Assembly: GCF_946478955.1 (NCBI RefSeq)
Contig: NZ_CAMLDL010000011.1
Coordinates: 23,542-87,541, forward strand
Direction: 5' to 3'
DNA length: 64,000 nt
Source of the DNA: an uncultured Sphingomonas sp.
GTDB lineage: Bacteria; Pseudomonadota; Alphaproteobacteria; Sphingomonadales; Sphingomonadaceae
The notes under the pieces were generated by a model. The model searched no databases. It saw only the letters and a program-made list of their open reading frames with translations, and had not been told where the DNA came from. Numbering within the stretch: position 1 is the first letter of the stretch; each line of letters begins with the position of its first letter. Positions 54,568 to 64,000 of this stretch are shown here, piece after piece. Position numbers and translations under genes: made by a program.

Positions 54568-57233
54568 TAGAATTGCGTTCCTACGTTGAATGAAAACAGT
54601 TTCGTGTCGTCACCCTTCTGCTTGAGAAGAGCTTTGGCGATGTCGATACGCAGCGGACCGAACGGTGACACCCAGTTCACGCCAATGCCCACCGAAAGGC
54701 GCGGCTTCGCGGAATTGCCCAGGAACACCTCCTTGAAGCCCGGAGAGAATATATAATAGGGCTTAGTTTCATCGGTCGGGTTTTGCGGGCAGCTTGTGGC
54801 CGTTCCCCCTGCTTCAAGTTTGATGAAGTCCGGATTGGTGTCGGGGTTATTGCCCGTTTCCGAGCAGTAGCCGAGGATGTCGGACGTCCGCGGTTTGGTG
54901 ATGCTGAACAAAGAACCGACGTCAACGAATGCCGACGGCCGGATGCCCATATTGCGAAGTCCGCTACTCGTCGGGAACTCAAGCTCTATCCGGCCCATAT
55001 AATAGGCTTTGCCGCCGATCGAGTCCGTCACGAGGTTCTTGGAGTTTTGGTCCGTCAAATTACCTTCGGCATCATAGGGGACACGGATGATGCGTGGACC
55101 GATGCCGCGAATATCAAAACCACGAAGCTGCGGGCCGAAGAAGCGATCGTTCAAACGCACCGCATCGCGGCCCGGCCCTGGCGCACTTTGAAGCGACTTG
55201 ATGTAGCCGCCCTCGCCATGGACGGACAGGACAAAGCCCCTCGCCAGACCAAAATATTTGGTCGCATCGATCGACTGGCGAATGTACCGGGTGTCGCCGC
55301 CGAGACCGGCGAAATCTTGATTGAAGACGATCCGCTGTCCTCGCGTTGCGCGAATACCGTTGGTGTTGTCGAACGCCAACGTATAGCCCACCGATGACGT
55401 CAGCCGCTTACCTACTTCATCGCAGAGGTAGCGGTAGGCGTCGGTGTTGCATTCGTTCGGCGTCGTCGGGTCCTGATCAAGATCGACGTAGAAAATATCC
55501 TTGTCGAGCGAGATTCGGTCGTGCGTCAATGAATAACGCGTGCCAAAATTCACAAATTCGGTAACCGGGAAGCCCAGACGAATAGTCGTGCCGTAGCGCC
55601 GCTGCTCATAGGTCGTGTTACGCTTGCTGCCCCGATATTGGAAGCTGTTGTAATCCTGGACGTAGAGGCTGCCGCCCAGCAGGATCGATTTATCGAACAG
55701 ATAAGGTTCAACGAAGCCCACCTGCGCCGACTTTGAGTAGCGGGACCAGTTGACGCCAGCCGAGAGCTGCTGCCCCTTACCCATCCAGTTGTTTTGCTCG
55801 ATCGACGTTGCGATGACGAACCGCTCTAGACTGGAATAACCCGCCGAAAGCTGAAGCTGACCGGTCGATTTTTCTTCGACGTCAAGGTTGAGCTGAACGC
55901 GGTCCGGCGAACTGCCTTTGGCCTGCTTGATTTCCAGATTTTCCTGGAAGAAGCCGAGGCTCTGGATACGATCCTGGCTGCGCTTCACCTTGGTGGCGTT
56001 AAAGGCGTCACCTTCGTTGATCCGCATTTCGCGGCGAATGACCTTGTCACGCGTCGACGTATTGCCCTGAATGTTGATGCGTTCAACATACACTCGCGGC
56101 GTGTCGAGCACACGCATCGTCAGGTTCATTTCCCGCTTTTCGGCGTCGCGGACAAAATCCGGCTGAACGTCAGCAAAGGCATAGCCGCGGGTCCCGGCGA
56201 CTTCGTTCAATCCGGTAACCGTGTCTTCGACCAGTTTGGCGTCAAACCACGCACCAGGCTTGATTTTCATCAACTTCATGATGGTGTCGGACGACAGGTC
56301 GCGCAGTTCGCTTTCCGCCTCAACGGTTCCGAATTTGTAGCGAGGCCCTTCTTCGATCACATAAGTGATGATGAAATCCTTGCGGTCCGGCGTCAGCTCC
56401 GCGAGCGCGGAAACGACGCGGAAATCAGCATAGCCCTGGGTCAGATAAAAGGCGCGCAGCTTTTGCTGGTCGGCAGCAAGACGATCAGCATCGTAGCTGT
56501 CGTTCGACTTCAGTAGGCCAAGAATGCCGCCCGCTTCCTTGGTGAACATTTCCTTGCGAAGACGGCCATCGGAATATTTCTCGTTCCCGATGATGTTAAT
56601 CGCACGAACCTTGGATTTTTCGCCTTCGGAAATTTCGAAGACGACATCGACGCGATTCTGATCGAGTTCGACAATCTTTGGTTCAACCGTCGCGGCAAAA
56701 CGTCCCTGACGGCGGTAAAGTTCGATAATGCGGTCAACATCCGAACGAGCGCCCGATTTGGTAAAAATCTGCCGCGGCGCCAGCTTGATTTCGGGTAAAA
56801 TCTTGTCGTTCTTGATGCGCTTGTTGCCCTCAAGGACGATACGGTTGATCACCGGATTTTCGCGCACTGTGATGACAATGTTGCCGGTCTCACCACCCGT
56901 AATGACGGCGTCGGCAAACAATTGTGTCGCGTATAGATCCTTGATCGCCTGATCGAGCGTCTCGGCCGAATATTCCTGGCCGGGAACAAGGTTGGCATAG
57001 CTGCGAACCGTCTCCGGCTCCAAACGTTCGGAACCGCGCACCTGGATGGAGCGGATCGTGCCGGTTTGGGGCGCCGGTGTGGCCACGGTCAGCGGTTGTG
57101 CCGCCGTCTGCGTAGCCTGCGGCGGCGCGGGAGTTTCCTGTGCTGCGACGGGCATTGCCCAACCGCCGAGAATGGTGCCGGCCAGAAATACTTTGGCCAT
57201 CGGCTTATTGAAACGGTTGCTGGTGGAAGTCAC
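54567..57233 (-). CDS. bamA: Outer-membrane protein assembly factor BamA
   Basis: 888 residues from a GTG at 57233 with GGGG upstream; ATG 57200 is the alternative. A signal sequence (PMAKVFLAGTILGGWAMPVA) is followed by five POTRA domains (for example IRSIQVRGSERLEPETVRS, VYVERINIQGNTSTRDKVI) and a C-terminal barrel ending in FNVGTQF. It folds beta-barrel proteins into the outer membrane. The barrel contains FFGPQLRGFDIRGIGPR, the conserved lid-lock region. Confidence 0.95.
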   Translation of the reverse strand: MTSTSNRFNKPMAKVFLAGTILGGWAMPVAAQETPAPPQATQTAAQPLTVATPAPQTGTIRSIQVRGSERLEPETVRSYANLVPGQEYSAETLDQAIKDLYATQLFADAVITGGETGNIVITVRENPVINRIVLEGNKRIKNDKILPEIKLAPRQIFTKSGARSDVDRIIELYRRQGRFAATVEPKIVELDQNRVDVVFEISEGEKSKVRAINIIGNEKYSDGRLRKEMFTKEAGGILGLLKSNDSYDADRLAADQQKLRAFYLTQGYADFRVVSALAELTPDRKDFIITYVIEEGPRYKFGTVEAESELRDLSSDTIMKLMKIKPGAWFDAKLVEDTVTGLNEVAGTRGYAFADVQPDFVRDAEKREMNLTMRVLDTPRVYVERINIQGNTSTRDKVIRREMRINEGDAFNATKVKRSQDRIQSLGFFQENLEIKQAKGSSPDRVQLNLDVEEKSTGQLQLSAGYSSLERFVIATSIEQNNWMGKGQQLSAGVNWSRYSKSAQVGFVEPYLFDKSILLGGSLYVQDYNSFQYRGSKRNTTYEQRRYGTTIRLGFPVTEFVNFGTRYSLTHDRISLDKDIFYVDLDQDPTTPNECNTDAYRYLCDEVGKRLTSSVGYTLAFDNTNGIRATRGQRIVFNQDFAGLGGDTRYIRQSIDATKYFGLARGFVLSVHGEGGYIKSLQSAPGPGRDAVRLNDRFFGPQLRGFDIRGIGPRIIRVPYDAEGNLTDQNSKNLVTDSIGGKAYYMGRIELEFPTSSGLRNMGIRPSAFVDVGSLFSITKPRTSDILGYCSETGNNPDTNPDFIKLEAGGTATSCPQNPTDETKPYYIFSPGFKEVFLGNSAKPRLSVGIGVNWVSPFGPLRIDIAKALLKQKGDDTKLFSFNVGTQF

Positions 57234-57340
57234 GCGTCCCCGCCCTACTGGTGTTACAGGTCCGGGCTTTTGCCTGGTACCCAAAAAAATATTGGACTAG
57301 CCCTGCCCGAACCGACCAATCCAATCAAGCATCCATACCG

Positions 57341-58447
57341 TCAGAACAGGCCGAAAGACGACAGATCGTTGAACGTGACGAAGAGGACCAGAGCAAGAAG
57401 AAGGGCAAGCCCACCACGAAAAGCCCAATCCTGCGCGGCCAGGCTGACCGGCTTCCTTCTGATCCCTTCGGCAATATAGAACATGAGGTGTCCGCCATCG
57501 AGCATAGGAACTGGCAAGAGGTTGATGAATCCCAGATTAATTGAGAACAGCGCAATCAACTGAATGAAGGGATAAATTCCCAAGCTGAGCTGCTGACCGG
57601 CGATCTGGGCCATCTTCAGCGGCCCGCCCAGGTCCTGCACCGCACGCCGACCTGTGATAATCTGCCATAACCCGTCGATCATCGACCGGGTCAGATCTAT
57701 TGTGGATTGAACGGCGGCCGGGATAGCCTGAAAAACCGACAGCTGTTCAAATCGGAATTCGGGACGCTGAACGCCGAGCGATCCGATCTCGAACGATTGG
57801 CCAAATCGGTCCACTTCCTGGCGGGCTCCCAGCGTCGTTTCGCGACGCACCGTTTGGCCGTCATGCTCATAGACGACTTCAACAGTTTCATGCGGCCGGA
57901 TGGAGACGATTCGCTGAATATCCTCAAACCGGGGCGTTGCCTGCCCGGCGATGCTGATGATCTTGTCGCCTTGCTGAATGCCCGCTGCCTGCGCTGCACT
58001 AGCCGGCATCACCATGTCGGCGACCGGCGGTGTCATTGGCCGGCCCATTGCGACAAAGAACACCGCAAATATCACGACCGCGAGAAGATAATTGGCCGCC
58101 GGGCCAGCGAGGACGATCAGGAACCGCTTCCACACAGGCTTGTTGTGAAAGGCGATTTCGCGCTGCCCCTCGTCCAGGTCGGAATTGGCGTCGGCCTGGC
58201 TTGCGGCATTCATATCGCCAACGAAGCGAACATAGCCCCCGAGCGGCAGCCAGCCCACCTTCCAACGCGTTCCCCGCCTGTCGGTCCAGCCGACAATTTC
58301 GCGGCCAAAGCCAATGGAAAATTGCTCTGCGCCCACGCCGCACCACCGCGCGACAAGGTAATGCCCCAGCTCGTGAAAAAACACGAGCGGCCCTATCGCG
58401 CAGACGAACGCAACGAAGATGAACCAGAACGGGGGCTGTTCAAGCAT
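57341..58447 (-). CDS. rseP: Site-2 intramembrane metalloprotease RseP
   Basis: 368 residues. HELGHYLVARWCG (HExxH zinc site) is in the first membrane span and NLLPVPMLDGGHL carries the third zinc ligand. One PDZ domain lies near ADMVMPASAAQAAGIQQGD. It cleaves anti-sigma factors or signal-peptide remnants in the inner membrane. The ATG shares a base with the dxr stop. Confidence 0.95.
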   Translation of the reverse strand: MLEQPPFWFIFVAFVCAIGPLVFFHELGHYLVARWCGVGAEQFSIGFGREIVGWTDRRGTRWKVGWLPLGGYVRFVGDMNAASQADANSDLDEGQREIAFHNKPVWKRFLIVLAGPAANYLLAVVIFAVFFVAMGRPMTPPVADMVMPASAAQAAGIQQGDKIISIAGQATPRFEDIQRIVSIRPHETVEVVYEHDGQTVRRETTLGARQEVDRFGQSFEIGSLGVQRPEFRFEQLSVFQAIPAAVQSTIDLTRSMIDGLWQIITGRRAVQDLGGPLKMAQIAGQQLSLGIYPFIQLIALFSINLGFINLLPVPMLDGGHLMFYIAEGIRRKPVSLAAQDWAFRGGLALLLALVLFVTFNDLSSFGLF

Positions 58448-59604
58448 CAGTCGGCATATTCCGGAATATACTGGTTCGACAATGCCCGTGCTTGCTGATC
58501 AATGTCGAGGACCTCTGCGATAGATTGAGGCGCGGACGCCTTCACGCGTTCGATTACCCGCTCTACCAACCTAGGAATGTCGAGAAATCCGATTTGCTCG
58601 CCAAGGAATGCCGCCACGGCGACTTCATTGGCCGCGTTGAGGGCGATCGTTGCCACTGCACCGCTTTCCAGCGCCCCGCGCGCCAGGCGCAATGCCGGGA
58701 AACGCTCCTCGTCAGGCTGGAAGAATTCCAACCGTCCGATCTTTGCCATATCCAAACGCTCGGCTGGCGTTGATAGTCGTTGAGGGTGTGCCAGCGTATG
58801 CGAGATGGGTATTCGCATATCGGGACTGCCAAGCTGGGCGATTACTGACCCATCAATATATTCAACCATCGAGTGAATAATCGACTGGGGATGAACAACG
58901 ATATCGATCCTGTTCGAAGGCAGGTCAAAAAGATGATGCGCCTCGATCAGTTCGAGCCCCTTGTTCATCATGGTGGCGCTATCGACGCTGATTTTCGCGC
59001 CCATCGACCAATTTGGGTGCGCCACGGCCTGTGCCGGTGTCATCCGCTCCATTTCGGCTGTGCTGTGTGTCCGAAACGGTCCACCTGACGCGGTCAATAT
59101 GATTTTTGATACATCGCAGGAGCGATTATCAGCAAGGCATTGAAAAATGGCATTATGCTCGCTGTCCACCGGCAGAATCGTTGCACCGCTGGACCGGGCT
59201 TTGGCAATCATCAGGTCGCCCGCAGTGACCAAGGCCTCTTTGTTCGCCAAGGCAACGGTTCGACCAGCTTCAATCGCGGTCATTACGGGCTCTAGCCCCG
59301 CGCTGCCAACAATCGCGGCCATGACCCAGTCCGCATTCACGGCGGCATCGTTGAGTGCCGCTTTGCCCGCCGCCGCCAACGTCTTCGATCCGGCCAATCG
59401 ATCCTTCAGGCGGGGTAACAGTCCTTCGTCACCGATAACCGCCATTTTTGCGCCGGTTCGCAGTGCCGCATCGGCAAGCGCGTCCACATTGGTTGCCGCC
59501 GTCAGCGCCGCGACGTCAAATTCATCGCGATTTCGCTCTACCAAATCCAGCGTCGAGGTACCGATCGATCCAGTGGCACCCAGGATGGAAACCGTCCGAG
59601 CCAT
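58447..59604 (-). CDS. dxr: 1-deoxy-D-xylulose 5-phosphate reductoisomerase
   Basis: 385 residues. The NADPH-binding N-terminus is VSILGATGSIGTSTLDLVE, the metal/substrate site is LPVDSEHNAIFQC, and LTASGGPFRTHS is the flexible loop. It makes MEP, the second step of the non-mevalonate isoprenoid pathway. One-base TGATG overlaps join it to both neighbours. Confidence 0.96.
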   Translation of the reverse strand: MARTVSILGATGSIGTSTLDLVERNRDEFDVAALTAATNVDALADAALRTGAKMAVIGDEGLLPRLKDRLAGSKTLAAAGKAALNDAAVNADWVMAAIVGSAGLEPVMTAIEAGRTVALANKEALVTAGDLMIAKARSSGATILPVDSEHNAIFQCLADNRSCDVSKIILTASGGPFRTHSTAEMERMTPAQAVAHPNWSMGAKISVDSATMMNKGLELIEAHHLFDLPSNRIDIVVHPQSIIHSMVEYIDGSVIAQLGSPDMRIPISHTLAHPQRLSTPAERLDMAKIGRLEFFQPDEERFPALRLARGALESGAVATIALNAANEVAVAAFLGEQIGFLDIPRLVERVIERVKASAPQSIAEVLDIDQQARALSNQYIPEYAD

Positions 59605-60251
59605 CAGGGCGCGACCGAGACCATCAATGCCAGCGTCAGGACCGCAACAGGCACCAGCCCGTCAAGTCGATCCAGCAGGCCGCCATGACCGGGCAGCCAG
59701 GTCCCGCTATCTTTCACCCCGGCTCTGCGCTTCATCCAGCTTTCAAACAAATCACCCATTTGGGCAATCACGGCAAATGGGGCCGCCATCCACAGAAATG
59801 CGGACGGTAGCCCGACGATATGGGCCCAGCTTCCGGCAATGGCGGCCGCGCTGACAACGCCTCCGACCAGGCCAGAGATGGTCTTGTTAGGGCTGATCGA
59901 CGGCGCGAGCTTGGGACCACCGACAGCGCGGCCCGTAAAATAGGCCCCGATGTCGGTCGACCATGTCACCAGAAATGCCCATATCAGCACGAAAAAACCA
60001 TCTCCGACGCCGAGCCGCTGTCCCAGCACGCGAATGGCGATCAGGGAAACAGCCGGAAATAGGCAGTAGAAGAAGCCGCCGACCATCCACAACGAGCTCC
60101 ACCCTCGAACGATCCGTGCCCATTCCAGATACATTATCGTCGCTACCAGGGCGATCGTCAGGGCAAAAGGCATCCCGCCGATGAACGAAACACCCAGGGC
60201 GGCGACAATCAGAACAAGCCCGACGACGCTTCGTGTTACCAATTCACTCAT
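59604..60251 (-). CDS. cdsA: Phosphatidate cytidylyltransferase
   Basis: 215 residues, a membrane protein with about six spans. The C-terminal KDSGTWLPGHGGLLDRLDG is the CdsA signature (HGGxxDRxD). It makes CDP-diacylglycerol for phospholipids. Short for the family but complete. Confidence 0.92.
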   Translation of the reverse strand: MSELVTRSVVGLVLIVAALGVSFIGGMPFALTIALVATIMYLEWARIVRGWSSLWMVGGFFYCLFPAVSLIAIRVLGQRLGVGDGFFVLIWAFLVTWSTDIGAYFTGRAVGGPKLAPSISPNKTISGLVGGVVSAAAIAGSWAHIVGLPSAFLWMAAPFAVIAQMGDLFESWMKRRAGVKDSGTWLPGHGGLLDRLDGLVPVAVLTLALMVSVAP

Positions 60252-60997
60252 CGGCCGCCGAATCTACGCTGACGGCTGGAATAGGATTCCAGCGCGCGGT
60301 TAAACTCTGCCCCGTCAAAGTCCGGCCACAGCGTGTCGACAAATAGCAACTCCGCATAAGCCGCTTGCCACAGAAGGAAGTTACTCAATCGCATTTCACC
60401 TGACGTTCGGATTAGCAGATCAAGTTCAGGAAATTCATTTGTTTGCAACGCATTGGCGATGGAATCTTCGTCAATGTCCGAAGAAAGGAGTTCCGCGCCA
60501 GCCGCCTTCTCTGCAAGCTGGCGGGCTGCAGCGACGATTTCTGCGCGCGATCCATAGTTAAGGGCGATCACGAGGGTCAACTTTGTGTTGTCGGCAGTGC
60601 GTTCGACCGCCTTTTCCAATTTCGCCGCTAATTCGGGCCCGAACGCCGCCGGCTCTCCAATCAGCTTCAGGCGAACCCCCTCTTTCGCCAGCGTTGCGAT
60701 TTCCCGTTCCAGATAGAACCGCATCAAGCCGGTGAGATCGTTGACCTCTTCCTTCGATCGCCGCCAATTTTCGCTGCTAAACGCGTACAGTGTCAAAACT
60801 TCGACGCCGGCGTCTGCCGCGGCCCGCAATGTTTTTCGAACTGCTTCGGCACCAGCGCGATGACCCGCGACGCGTGGTAGGCCCTTGCGTTCGGCCCATC
60901 GGCCATTGCCGTCCATGATGATCGCAACGTGGCGCGGGACAGGACCGCCCCCGCCGCCGCGAGTCTCGCTCGCGGCTGGTGAGGGTTTAAGGGTCAC
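60248..60997 (-). CDS. uppS: Undecaprenyl diphosphate synthase
   Basis: 249 residues from a GTG overlapping the frr stop. [21 protein letters not shown] holds the catalytic Asp, [16 protein letters not shown] the substrate loop, and the C-terminal [20 protein letters not shown] completes the cis-prenyltransferase motifs. It makes the C55 lipid carrier for peptidoglycan. Confidence 0.95.
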   Translation of the reverse strand: MTLKPSPAASETRGGGGGPVPRHVAIIMDGNGRWAERKGLPRVAGHRAGAEAVRKTLRAAADAGVEVLTLYAFSSENWRRSKEEVNDLTGLMRFYLEREIATLAKEGVRLKLIGEPAAFGPELAAKLEKAVERTADNTKLTLVIALNYGSRAEIVAAARQLAEKAAGAELLSSDIDEDSIANALQTNEFPELDLLIRTSGEMRLSNFLLWQAAYAELLFVDTLWPDFDGAEFNRALESYSSRQRRFGGR

Positions 60998-61551
60998 TTG
61001 CCGAGGATTTCCTGTTCCTTGGCCTGCGCCGCTGCATCGATGTCCTTAATCGTGTCGTCGGTCATTTTCTGCACTTCGGTATCGAGCTTTTTGTGCTCGT
61101 CCTCGCTGATTTCCTTCTTCTTTTCGTCGGTCTTCAGCGCGTCCATGCCGTCGCGGCGAACGTTGCGAACCGCCACGCGCGCCTTCTCGGCATAGGTGCT
61201 GGCCAGCTTCGCCAATTCCTTGCGGCGTTCTTCGGTGAGGTCGGGAATTGGCAGGCGGATCAGCTGACCATCAACGATGGGGTTAATACCCAGTCCAGCG
61301 TTGCGGATTGCCTTTTCAACCGACGTCAAATTCGATTTGTCCCACACTTGCACCGAGATCAGACGCGGCTCAGGCACGGAAACGGTTGCCACCTGGTTCA
61401 GCGGCATATTCGCGCCATAAACCTCGACCTGAACCGGATCTAGCAATGCCGTCGAAGCGCGGCCGGTGCGCAGACCAGCAAGATCATGCTTCAAATTTTC
61501 GAGCGCACCGGTCATTCGGCGCTGGATGTCGGATTTATCGTAGGCTGGCAT
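60994..61551 (-). CDS. frr: Ribosome recycling factor
   Basis: 185 residues from ATG 61551 ([19 protein letters not shown]); the frame is open to 61602 but the extension does not fit the family. [20 protein letters not shown] and [19 protein letters not shown] are characteristic. It splits post-termination ribosomes with EF-G. Confidence 0.96.
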   Translation of the reverse strand: MPAYDKSDIQRRMTGALENLKHDLAGLRTGRASTALLDPVQVEVYGANMPLNQVATVSVPEPRLISVQVWDKSNLTSVEKAIRNAGLGINPIVDGQLIRLPIPDLTEERRKELAKLASTYAEKARVAVRNVRRDGMDALKTDEKKKEISEDEHKKLDTEVQKMTDDTIKDIDAAAQAKEQEILGK

Positions 61552-61558
61552 CGCTATC

Positions 61559-62281
61559 TTACTCCTTGTTCTTAACGACCGTCGCGACGCCGTCGCCCGC
61601 AATCACTTTGGCCAAATTGCCCGGTTCGCGGATGTTGAACACAACGATCGGAATATTGCTGTCACGACAAAGCGCGACTGCGCTGGCGTCCATGACCTTC
61701 AAGTCCTTGGCCAGCACTTCATTGAACGTGACGGTGTCGTAGCGTTTTGCACCCGGCACCTTCTTCGGATCGGCATCATACACGCCGTCCACACTGGTTC
61801 CCTTAAACAGCGCGTCGCACTTCATTTCCGCGGCCCTCAGAGCGGCACCGCTGTCCGTGGTGAAATATGGACTGCCGACACCGGCGGCGAAGATGACGAT
61901 CCGCCCCTTCGCAAGGTGGCGTTCGGCGCGCCGACGGATTACCGGCTCGCACACTTGGTCCATCTTGATCGCCGACTGCACGCGGGTCTCGACGCCTAGT
62001 TGTTCCAGCGCATTTTGCATCGCCAGCGCGTTCATCACGGTCGCCAGCATCCCCATATAGTCGGCCTGCGCCCGGTCCATGCCCGCTGCAGCGCCGGCCA
62101 TCCCGCGAAAGATGTTGCCGCCGCCGATGACCAGGCAGATTTCATGCCCCTGTTCCTTGGCCGCTTTGACCTCGGCCGCCATCCGCGCAACGGTCTCCGG
62201 ATCAATGCCGAACGGGCTGTCCCCCATCAGCGCCTCGCCCGACAGCTTCAGCAGGATGCGGTGATAGCTGGGGCGGGTCAT
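61559..62281 (-). CDS. pyrH: UMP kinase
   Basis: 240 residues from ATG 62281 ([19 protein letters not shown]). GGGNIFRG is the glycine-rich phosphate loop and [18 protein letters not shown] sequence lines the UMP site. It phosphorylates UMP to UDP. It lies between tsf and frr, the usual place. Confidence 0.96.
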   Translation of the reverse strand: MTRPSYHRILLKLSGEALMGDSPFGIDPETVARMAAEVKAAKEQGHEICLVIGGGNIFRGMAGAAAGMDRAQADYMGMLATVMNALAMQNALEQLGVETRVQSAIKMDQVCEPVIRRRAERHLAKGRIVIFAAGVGSPYFTTDSGAALRAAEMKCDALFKGTSVDGVYDADPKKVPGAKRYDTVTFNEVLAKDLKVMDASAVALCRDSNIPIVVFNIREPGNLAKVIAGDGVATVVKNKE

Positions 62282-62383
62282 GAATTCTCCAAATACGACG
62301 AAGGGCGGAGCCGCCTTACGACGACCCCGCCCCTCTGCCAACCGCCTTTGACGGCGGCAAGTGCCTTTAAGCGACTACCAACC

Positions 62384-63322
62384 TTAGGCGACGGGCTGCG
62401 CGACGCCCGAAGCGGCTGCGACTTCCGCCGCAAAGTCCGATTCTTCCTTCGCGATGCCTTCGCCCAGCTGATAGCGAACGAAGTTGGCCAGCTTGATCTC
62501 GCTGCCCGCTTCCTTGCCTGCTGCGGCAACAACGTCGGCAACCGGGGTCTTGCCGTCCATTACGAACAGCTGCGAGAGAAGCGCGTTTTCCTTGGCGAAC
62601 TTCGCCATAGTGCCGTCGACCATCTTTTCGACGATGTTGGCCGGCTTTCCGCTTTCGGCAGCCTTCTCAATTGCAATGGCGCGCTCTCGGGCCATCAGGT
62701 CCGCGTCGAGGCCCGATGCGTCCAGCGCAAGCGGGTTGGCAGCGGCAATGTGCATCGCAATCTGCTTGCCAAGCGCAGTCAGCGCATCAGCCGACGCACC
62801 GCTTTCCAGCGCAACCAGAACGCCGATCTTGCCCATGTTCGGGGCTGCGGCATTGTGGACATAGCTGACGACGACGCCCTGCGGCACTTCGAGGACGGTC
62901 GTGCGGCGAAGCGACTGATTTTCACCGATGGTGGCGATGTTTTCGGTCAGCTTTTCTTCAACCGTGCCGCCACCCGGATAGGCCGCAGTTTTTAGTGCTT
63001 CGACGTCGCCGTTCATGCCGAGCGCAAGCTGCGACACATTACGAACAAAGTCCTGGAACTGTTCGTTCTTGGCGACAAAGTCGGTTTCTGAATTCACTTC
63101 GACGACTGCGCCCTTGGTGCCTTCAACGGCAACGCCAACGAGACCTTCAGCGGCCGTGCGGCCAGCCTTCTTGGCCGCGGCCGACAGACCCTTCGCGCGA
63201 AGCCAGTCGATGGCCGCTTCCATGTCACCAGCGACTTCGGCCAGCGCCTTCTTGCAGTCCATCATGCCGGCGCCCGTGCGCTCGCGCAGTTCCTTCACCA
63301 TTGCTGCGGTGATCTCAGCCAT
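62384..63322 (-). CDS. tsf: Elongation factor Ts
   Basis: 312 residues from ATG 63322 ([19 protein letters not shown]). The N-terminal UBA-like domain with MMDCKKAL and the core ([19 protein letters not shown]) are intact. It exchanges GDP for GTP on EF-Tu. A hairpin (62342-62357) between it and pyrH may partly attenuate transcription. Confidence 0.97.
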   Translation of the reverse strand: MAEITAAMVKELRERTGAGMMDCKKALAEVAGDMEAAIDWLRAKGLSAAAKKAGRTAAEGLVGVAVEGTKGAVVEVNSETDFVAKNEQFQDFVRNVSQLALGMNGDVEALKTAAYPGGGTVEEKLTENIATIGENQSLRRTTVLEVPQGVVVSYVHNAAAPNMGKIGVLVALESGASADALTALGKQIAMHIAAANPLALDASGLDADLMARERAIAIEKAAESGKPANIVEKMVDGTMAKFAKENALLSQLFVMDGKTPVADVVAAAGKEAGSEIKLANFVRYQLGEGIAKEESDFAAEVAAASGVAQPVA

Positions 63323-63421
63323 TTTCATAACTCCCGTAAAAATCATATGTGGGGCGCGGAGCGATCAGGCCAAGCCCAACCGCAACGCACCCCCTCACAT
63401 TTCGTTCGCGTTTCCGCGGGC

Positions 63422-64000
63422 TTAAGCTTCGAGCGCGGCTTCCACCGGCGGCTCAGCCATTGCACCAACGTCTTCGCCGCGAGCTGCGGCGTTGCCGCTC
63501 TTGCCGGCGCGGGCGGCGCTGGCAATTGCATCGCTATAGAGGCGAATAGCGCGGCTGGCGTCATCGTTGCCCGGAACCGGGAACGCAATGCCGTTGGGAT
63601 CGGAGTTGGAATCGAGGATCGCGATAACCGGAATGCCAAGGACGTTGGCTTCCTTGATCGCAAGCTCTTCCTTGTTGGTGTCGATCACGAACATCACGTC
63701 CGGAAGGCCGCCCATATCGCGGATGCCGCCCAGGCTCTTTTCAAGCTTGTCGCGTTCGCGGGTGTTCTGGAGAACTTCCTTCTTGGTCAAACCCGTGGTG
63801 TCACCTGCCAGCTGCTCTTCAAGCGCTTTCAGGCGCTTGATCGAGTTCGACACGGTCTTCCAGTTGGTGAGCATCCCGCCCAGCCAGCGATGGTTGACGA
63901 AATACTGACCCGAAGCGAGTGCGCTTTCCGCAACCGCGTCCTGCGCCTGGCGCTTCGTGCCGACGAACAGGACCTTGCCGCCACGGGCGGTGGTCTGCTG
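63422..64000 (-). CDS. rpsB: 30S ribosomal protein S2 (N-terminus outside window)
   Basis: The minus strand is open from the window edge to a stop at 63422. Segments include [53 protein letters not shown] and [16 protein letters not shown], all S2 signatures. The Ala-rich C-terminal tail is longer than in E. coli. It is the first gene of the rpsB-tsf cluster. Confidence 0.96.
   Translation of the reverse strand, partial: QQTTARGGKVLFVGTKRQAQDAVAESALASGQYFVNHRWLGGMLTNWKTVSNSIKRLKALEEQLAGDTTGLTKKEVLQNTRERDKLEKSLGGIRDMGGLPDVMFVIDTNKEELAIKEANVLGIPVIAILDSNSDPNGIAFPVPGNDDASRAIRLYSDAIASAARAGKSGNAAARGEDVGAMAEPPVEAALEA

Overview
The window comes from an alphaproteobacterium, most likely of the order Sphingomonadales. 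The right-hand chromosomal part carries the conserved rpsB-tsf-pyrH-frr-uppS-cdsA-dxr-rseP-bamA-ompH-fabZ cluster. That cluster lacks lpxD between ompH and fabZ and lacks lpxA after fabZ, as expected for a lineage whose outer membrane uses glycosphingolipids instead of LPS. TonB-dependent receptors and a glutaryl-CoA dehydrogenase fit the same group.

About 43.8 kb (783-44615) is one complete prophage of the T7 supergroup (Autographiviridae-like podovirus), integrated in the 3' end of a tRNA-Ser(UGA) gene. The 18-bp core TCCCACTCTCTCCGCCAT occurs at both ends. Read on the minus strand, the prophage runs from attR: single-subunit RNA polymerase, BRO-type antirepressor, small early/middle genes, ssDNA-binding protein, RusA resolvase, amidase, primase-helicase, a dNTP-diphosphohydrolase-like protein, DNA polymerase, HNH protein, spanins, exonuclease, portal, scaffold, capsid, tail tubes, internal virion proteins, tail fibres, holin, terminases, and a 37-residue membrane protein. 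Next come about 1.2 kb of repeat-rich non-coding DNA (6030-7214), an operon of small early genes with a cytosine-C5-methyltransferase-like gene, a winged-helix regulator, the integrase, and attL. The junction between the last late gene and the first early gene is where the linear virion ends should lie, so in the virion the integrase and attP sit just upstream of the RNA polymerase gene.

The phage has its own promoter family, ATTACCCCCGACC-N3-GG. Five copies face the genes, and one near the virion end faces the opposite way. There are three stem-plus-T-run terminators, including one directly after the capsid gene as in T7. A strong sigma70-type promoter with repeated TTACAGAA boxes precedes the regulator-integrase operon, and a palindrome containing the same TTACAG half-site precedes the RNA polymerase gene. 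This is a concrete candidate for a lysogeny switch in a phage type usually regarded as strictly lytic.

Departures from T7 include RusA in place of endonuclease I, a muramidase-like domain in the gp15-position virion protein, a tail fibre with a lambda-J-like C-terminal domain, a frameshifted deoxynucleotidase, and two genes whose only well-placed starts are the rare codons CUG and AUA.

Right of the prophage (44616-64000) are a TonB receptor, gcdH, a GNAT acetyltransferase, rpmE, a cobalamin riboswitch followed by btuB-btuF-btuC-btuD, and then the translation and envelope-biogenesis cluster. The far left (1-569) holds the start of a lytic murein transglycosylase.
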